This document shows positions 5,287-8,571 of a stretch of 8,571 bases of DNA, in pieces. The number at the start of each line of letters is the position of its first letter. The first letter of the stretch is position 1. The DNA comes from Acidobacteriota bacterium (GTDB lineage Bacteria; Acidobacteriota; Terriglobia; 20CM-2-55-15). The stretch lies in assembly GCA_003222755.1 (NCBI GenBank), contig QHXA01000110.1, forward strand, positions 1 to 8,571. Reading direction: 5' to 3'. Both the position numbers and the translations under genes were made by a program. The notes beneath the pieces were generated by a model. The model had not been told where the DNA came from, searched no databases, and was given only the letters and a program-made list of their open reading frames with translations.

Positions 5287-5661
5287 GACCGCCCCGCTGG
5301 AGTTTGGACATTTCGCACCGCGGAGCGGTGCTGGGAAATTAGCCAGGGGTACGCGTTTTTGCGTACCCCTAGAATACTTCGACACTCTGGAATCCGCACC
5401 CTGAAAGGGTATCGCGGACTCCTCGCACCCCGGCCGGGGGTGCGATTCTTGGTGCGTCTCAATACCAGGGGTACGCAAAAAACGCGTACCCCTGGCTAAT
5501 TTCCCAGCACCGCTCCGCGGTGCCGAAGCGTCTGTCCTTCAGCAACACAGAATGTACGCCTAAAATGTCCAAACTCCAGTAGGCGGTCATAGACCACCCC
5601 TACAGTAGAGGTTCGTTTCAGACCCAAATCACGGCATTCAGTGTTGACATGCCTGGAATGT

Positions 5662-5695
5662 GCCGAGGTGGACAGACAAATCAGGTCCACCCGGC
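5662..5695 (-). terminator. Stem-loop downstream of the TonB-dependent receptor
   Basis: 5662-5673 and 5685-5695 pair over 11 bp with one bulged base and an 11-base loop, beginning 10 bases after the receptor stop on the minus strand. Position suits a transcription terminator or mRNA 3' end stabiliser, but no T tract follows. Confidence 0.4.
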
Positions 5696-5705
5696 TGACT
5701 ACAAT

Positions 5706-8571
5706 CTAAAAATTCACGCGAGCATTGAACGTAAACCGCCGTGCTCCACTTGCACTCGTGATACGTCCGAAATTCGTCGAGTTGATATTCACGTTGGGAT
5801 TACCGAAATTCGCATGGTTCAGGATGTTGACCACATCCACCCGAAATTCAAAATCTTTCGCTTCGGTCATCCTGATGCGCTTGATCAGATTCATGTCCAG
5901 CCGGATGTTGCCGGGTCCAACGATCGTGTTCCTGCCAAGCGTGCCAACCTGACCCGGAGCGGGATTCACCAAAAGCCAGTTGCCGTTACCGTCCTTGATT
6001 CCCCGATTACTAAATGAGCCGCTGAGCGAATTCGCTGAAGAGACGCTACTGTTTGCAGGATCATCAGCTAACGTGAGTGTGGGAAAGTAGACGACACCAT
6101 TGGAAACGAAGGTTACTTTACCGATATCAGAAGGCACTGGCCCGAGCGCAACCGGCGTGGATGCGGTTGTCGATTGCCAGACCGTCGAGACGGGCGCCGT
6201 AATCGTCAGAGGCTGTCCCGAACTGTAGTTGAAGATTCCTCCCAATTGCCACCGCTCCACAAATCTCTGTATCCAACCGGTGCCATTACGCAGCAGGAGG
6301 CGGTTGGGCCCAAACGGCAACTCATACGTGCCGGCGCTGGTGAGGATATGGGAACGGTCAAAACCGGCCCGCCCCTTCTCCAGCCGGACATTGTTAGGGT
6401 CGCGAGGAGAAATGATCCCGTCGCCATCTGAGATGTCGAGTGCCCGGCTCCAGGTGTACGTAAACTGATTGGCGAGTCCATGAGATAGACGCTTGGTCGC
6501 CTGGATTTGTACGGAATGATAAGAGGAACTAGCCGAATTGTCGTAGTAATTAACCGTCGCGAACTGCGGGTTGAGGACGAAGAAATTTTGAGGGAGGCCG
6601 TTTGTCGTATATAGGCCTCCCCCTTTCCCGGTACCGGCGGTACTGGTGTTCAGGAAATTCGCCAGGGCGCCGACATTGCCATTGGCGATCATCGCGCGCG
6701 TCGTGGTGTTGGTTCGCAGCGCCTGTGAACCGGTGACGGTCGTTCCATTGACGGTCGACGCGCCGCCACCGATATTGATACCTCTCAGCAATGTGTCGAA
6801 GAACGCCGCATTCCCGCCGGCGCGCGTGATATTGAATGCCTCGAGCAATGTTTGGCCGGCAGTCTGCGAATAGATGTTGACCGCGTTCAGATTCCGGCCG
6901 CCATTCAACTTCGTGCCCTTGCTGCCGACATAGGCCACATCAAGGGTTAACGTCCGCGCGACCTCGCGCTGAATTTCGAAGTTGAAATTCTGAACGTAAG
7001 GATTGATCCGGTTCGTCGAATACACACTCAGCGTGTCGGACCGCTGTCCCTCGATTGGAACCGCACTGAGAGGCGCATACTGGTGCGCTATCGGTAATGA
7101 GATGTTTGCCATGTTGGTGTACGCATTCGGGGTGAATGTGATCCCATTGCCTCCGCTGAGTTCTGCGGCTCCCGGCGCTGCGCCCGCAATTGAATCGAGG
7201 ATCGTGTTCGCCGACTTCAGCGCTCCACCCGTGTAAGCCACACCGTATCCCATGCGCAGCACGGTCTTGTCTTTTCCCAACCATGGCAGTGACCAGCTCA
7301 ATCCCACTGACGGAGCAAAGTTGTTCCAATCATCCTTGTAGAGTTGGAGGCCGGGATTCGGTGAGTTTTTGCCGACGAAGCGGGAAACAGTGACGCTTCC
7401 ACAACTGATGCCGCAGGCGCCGGCTTCATTTCCGGCCGTGGGCTGGCCGGCACGGCCTTTACCTTCATACGGCACGCCGAAATATTCCCAGTGGATGCCC
7501 AGGTTCAGCGTGAGCGACGAACGGATTTTCCAGTCGTCCTTGAAGAAGGCGCTGAACTCATTCGAGTGCCAGTCCCGGTCGTGCATGACATATCCGTCTT
7601 TATAGCCGAGGAACTGCGAGGCTGTGGCGTTTGGCAGATCGAAACCCTCTCGAATGCTTCCAATCGACGCGGCCAAATCCGTAAGCATGCTGCGGGCAGC
7701 CGTCTGGTTATTTGCGCTCAATCCCACAAACGCTGTGTTGTCGATTCCCGTCACGGGAAAGTTGCCGGCGCCGAATATCGCTTGCGGCGTCATGTTGTTG
7801 TCGTTCCATCCGGTGGTCTGATCGCGGCGCATTTCACCGCCGAATTTCAAGGCGTGTTTGCCCATCGTCCAACTGAGGTTGTCACCATATTGCCAGAGGG
7901 GACTGCGCGAGCTGCGAGTGGATCCGAATCCCGCGCTCCAGTTCATGAAACCATTCGTGCCGATGAATGCGGTTACCGCTTGAAAAGGAATGCCGTTGTT
8001 TTGTGGAAGAAGCTTGAATGCCTCGGCTCCTGTTCCCATGGGCGCGCCGGTGCCGTCCAGGTTTCGCCCGACGTAGAACGGCGCCCAGCTTGCGATCGCC
8101 GATCTTCGAAGCCCACCGCGAGCTTCATTGACCATCGACGAAGAAAGCGTCGAGACAAACGAAACCGTGTACAGCCGCGGCCATTTGCTGTGCCCGCCAT
8201 CGAACCCGTTGGGGTAGGATCGAAGGCCGGCTTGTGAGCTGTGGTCGATGGATCGTTCGTACGTCCAGACCCCGCTAAGTTTGTGTTTAGAGCTGAAGGT
8301 GTGATCGATGCGGACGTTAAACTGGTCTCGATTGTTCTGGTCGTTGGAATTTCCATCAGCCACATCAAGTCCATAAATACGGCGTGTAAAACGGATGCCG
8401 GCCGTATTCAGTCCATCGCCCATCGTGTAATCGTTCGGCAGCGGCATGTTGGCGAGCAGCGTGTTTTGTACGAAGCCGGCCGGGTCCAATCCCGGCCGAA
8501 GGGGATCGCGGCCGAAAATGCTGAATTGTTGAAGATCTCCTGTTGCAGTTGCAGGCCTGACCGGATTGCCT
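5706..8571 (-). CDS. Oar-like TonB-dependent receptor, C-terminal part (start beyond right edge)
   Basis: At least 954 codons are open and the frame continues through the right edge, so the TTG at 8489 is not the start. The visible part is mostly outer-membrane beta-barrel: repeated aromatic/polar strands such as F-N-V-R-I-D-H-T-F-S, Y-H-S-V-Q-I-Q-A-T-K-R-L-S, F-T-Y-T-W-S-R-A-L-D and W-Q-L-G-G-I-F-N-Y-S-S-G-Q-P-L-T, which are typical of the large Oar-type receptors of Acidobacteriota. The C-terminus F-E-F-R-V-D-V-V-N-I-L-N-H-A-N-F followed by N-A-R-V-N-F ends in Phe, the usual signal for BAM-mediated insertion. A C-G-I-S-C pair sits in a predicted extracellular loop. The carboxypeptidase-regulatory-like and plug domains expected upstream are outside the window. 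Family members import large ligands, often glycans; the ligand here is unknown. Confidence 0.93.
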   Translation of the reverse strand, partial: GNPVRPATATGDLQQFSIFGRDPLRPGLDPAGFVQNTLLANMPLPNDYTMGDGLNTAGIRFTRRIYGLDVADGNSNDQNNRDQFNVRIDHTFSSKHKLSGVWTYERSIDHSSQAGLRSYPNGFDGGHSKWPRLYTVSFVSTLSSSMVNEARGGLRRSAIASWAPFYVGRNLDGTGAPMGTGAEAFKLLPQNNGIPFQAVTAFIGTNGFMNWSAGFGSTRSSRSPLWQYGDNLSWTMGKHALKFGGEMRRDQTTGWNDNNMTPQAIFGAGNFPVTGIDNTAFVGLSANNQTAARSMLTDLAASIGSIREGFDLPNATASQFLGYKDGYVMHDRDWHSNEFSAFFKDDWKIRSSLTLNLGIHWEYFGVPYEGKGRAGQPTAGNEAGACGISCGSVTVSRFVGKNSPNPGLQLYKDDWNNFAPSVGLSWSLPWLGKDKTVLRMGYGVAYTGGALKSANTILDSIAGAAPGAAELSGGNGITFTPNAYTNMANISLPIAHQYAPLSAVPIEGQRSDTLSVYSTNRINPYVQNFNFEIQREVARTLTLDVAYVGSKGTKLNGGRNLNAVNIYSQTAGQTLLEAFNITRAGGNAAFFDTLLRGINIGGGASTVNGTTVTGSQALRTNTTTRAMIANGNVGALANFLNTSTAGTGKGGGLYTTNGLPQNFFVLNPQFATVNYYDNSASSSYHSVQIQATKRLSHGLANQFTYTWSRALDISDGDGIISPRDPNNVRLEKGRAGFDRSHILTSAGTYELPFGPNRLLLRNGTGWIQRFVERWQLGGIFNYSSGQPLTITAPVSTVWQSTTASTPVALGPVPSDIGKVTFVSNGVVYFPTLTLADDPANSSVSSANSLSGSFSNRGIKDGNGNWLLVNPAPGQVGTLGRNTIVGPGNIRLDMNLIKRIRMTEAKDFEFRVDVVNILNHANFGNPNVNINSTNFGRITSASGARRFTFNARVNF

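Larger units (their letters stand above)
5175..5604. repeat. Compound palindromic repeat, copy 2 (inverted relative to copy 1, interrupted)
   Basis: The core at 5287-5523 matches the reverse complement of 2726-2960 with about ten differences, several of them single-base indels; the hairpin stems are kept. On the right, 38 unrelated bases (5524-5561) are followed by a 42-bp end module (5563-5604) that matches 2935-2976 at 39 positions. On the left, the equivalent end module is split: its outer part is 5175-5189 and its inner part begins at 5287, with a separate palindromic insert between. The outer ends (TGTAGGGCGGTC at left, CACCCCTACA at right) form an inverted pair. Confidence 0.9.

Noticed and set aside
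7491..8237. 248-codon plus-strand open frame
   Set aside because: It lies antisense within the receptor gene, whose barrel motifs are continuous. Its translation is rich in Arg/Val/Ala with no family resemblance.
8487..8489. TTG as start codon of the TonB-dependent receptor
   Set aside because: The frame stays open with receptor-like sequence to the right edge, and the plug domain expected before the barrel would be missing.

Overview
The window looks like chromosomal DNA of an Acidobacteriota bacterium, most likely of the Solibacter/Bryobacter type. Four things point there: a very large Oar-like TonB-dependent receptor, a secreted tannase/feruloyl-esterase-family hydrolase, a small secreted protein with a C-terminal block I associate with acidobacterial hypothetical proteins, and dispersed compound palindromic repeats. 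This assignment comes from recognising families; no search was run.

Layout, left to right. Positions 1-170 (minus) hold the start of a nitronate monooxygenase-like gene running off the left edge, with a 15-bp in-frame tandem repeat in its first conserved motif. A weak 44-codon ORF (285-419, minus) lies between it and the tannase-family gene (439-2016, minus). A divergent gene for a stand-alone secretin N-terminal (STN) domain protein follows (2202-2687, plus); its start codon sits in the loop of a perfect 11-bp inverted repeat. A compound palindromic repeat fills 2702-2976. Next come a small secreted protein (3008-3436, minus), a two-domain beta/gamma-crystallin or peptidase-inhibitor-I36-like secreted protein (3788-4579, plus), and a tandem ABM-domain gene (4580-5166, minus) broken by a one-base frameshift. 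A second, inverted copy of the repeat occupies 5175-5604 and is itself interrupted by a 97-bp MITE-like palindrome. The rest (5706-8571, minus) is the C-terminal part of the TonB-dependent receptor, whose N-terminus lies beyond the right edge.

Functionally, the receptor, the tannase-family enzyme and the secreted proteins suit a soil heterotroph that handles polymeric or aromatic plant material at its cell surface, but nothing here proves that they form one pathway. The most unusual part is the repeat architecture. Two inverted copies of a roughly 235-bp core, about 96% identical by eye, bracket a three-gene segment. Each core carries two 31-bp hairpins that are reverse complements of one another, and a smaller palindrome has been inserted exactly at the loop of one end module.
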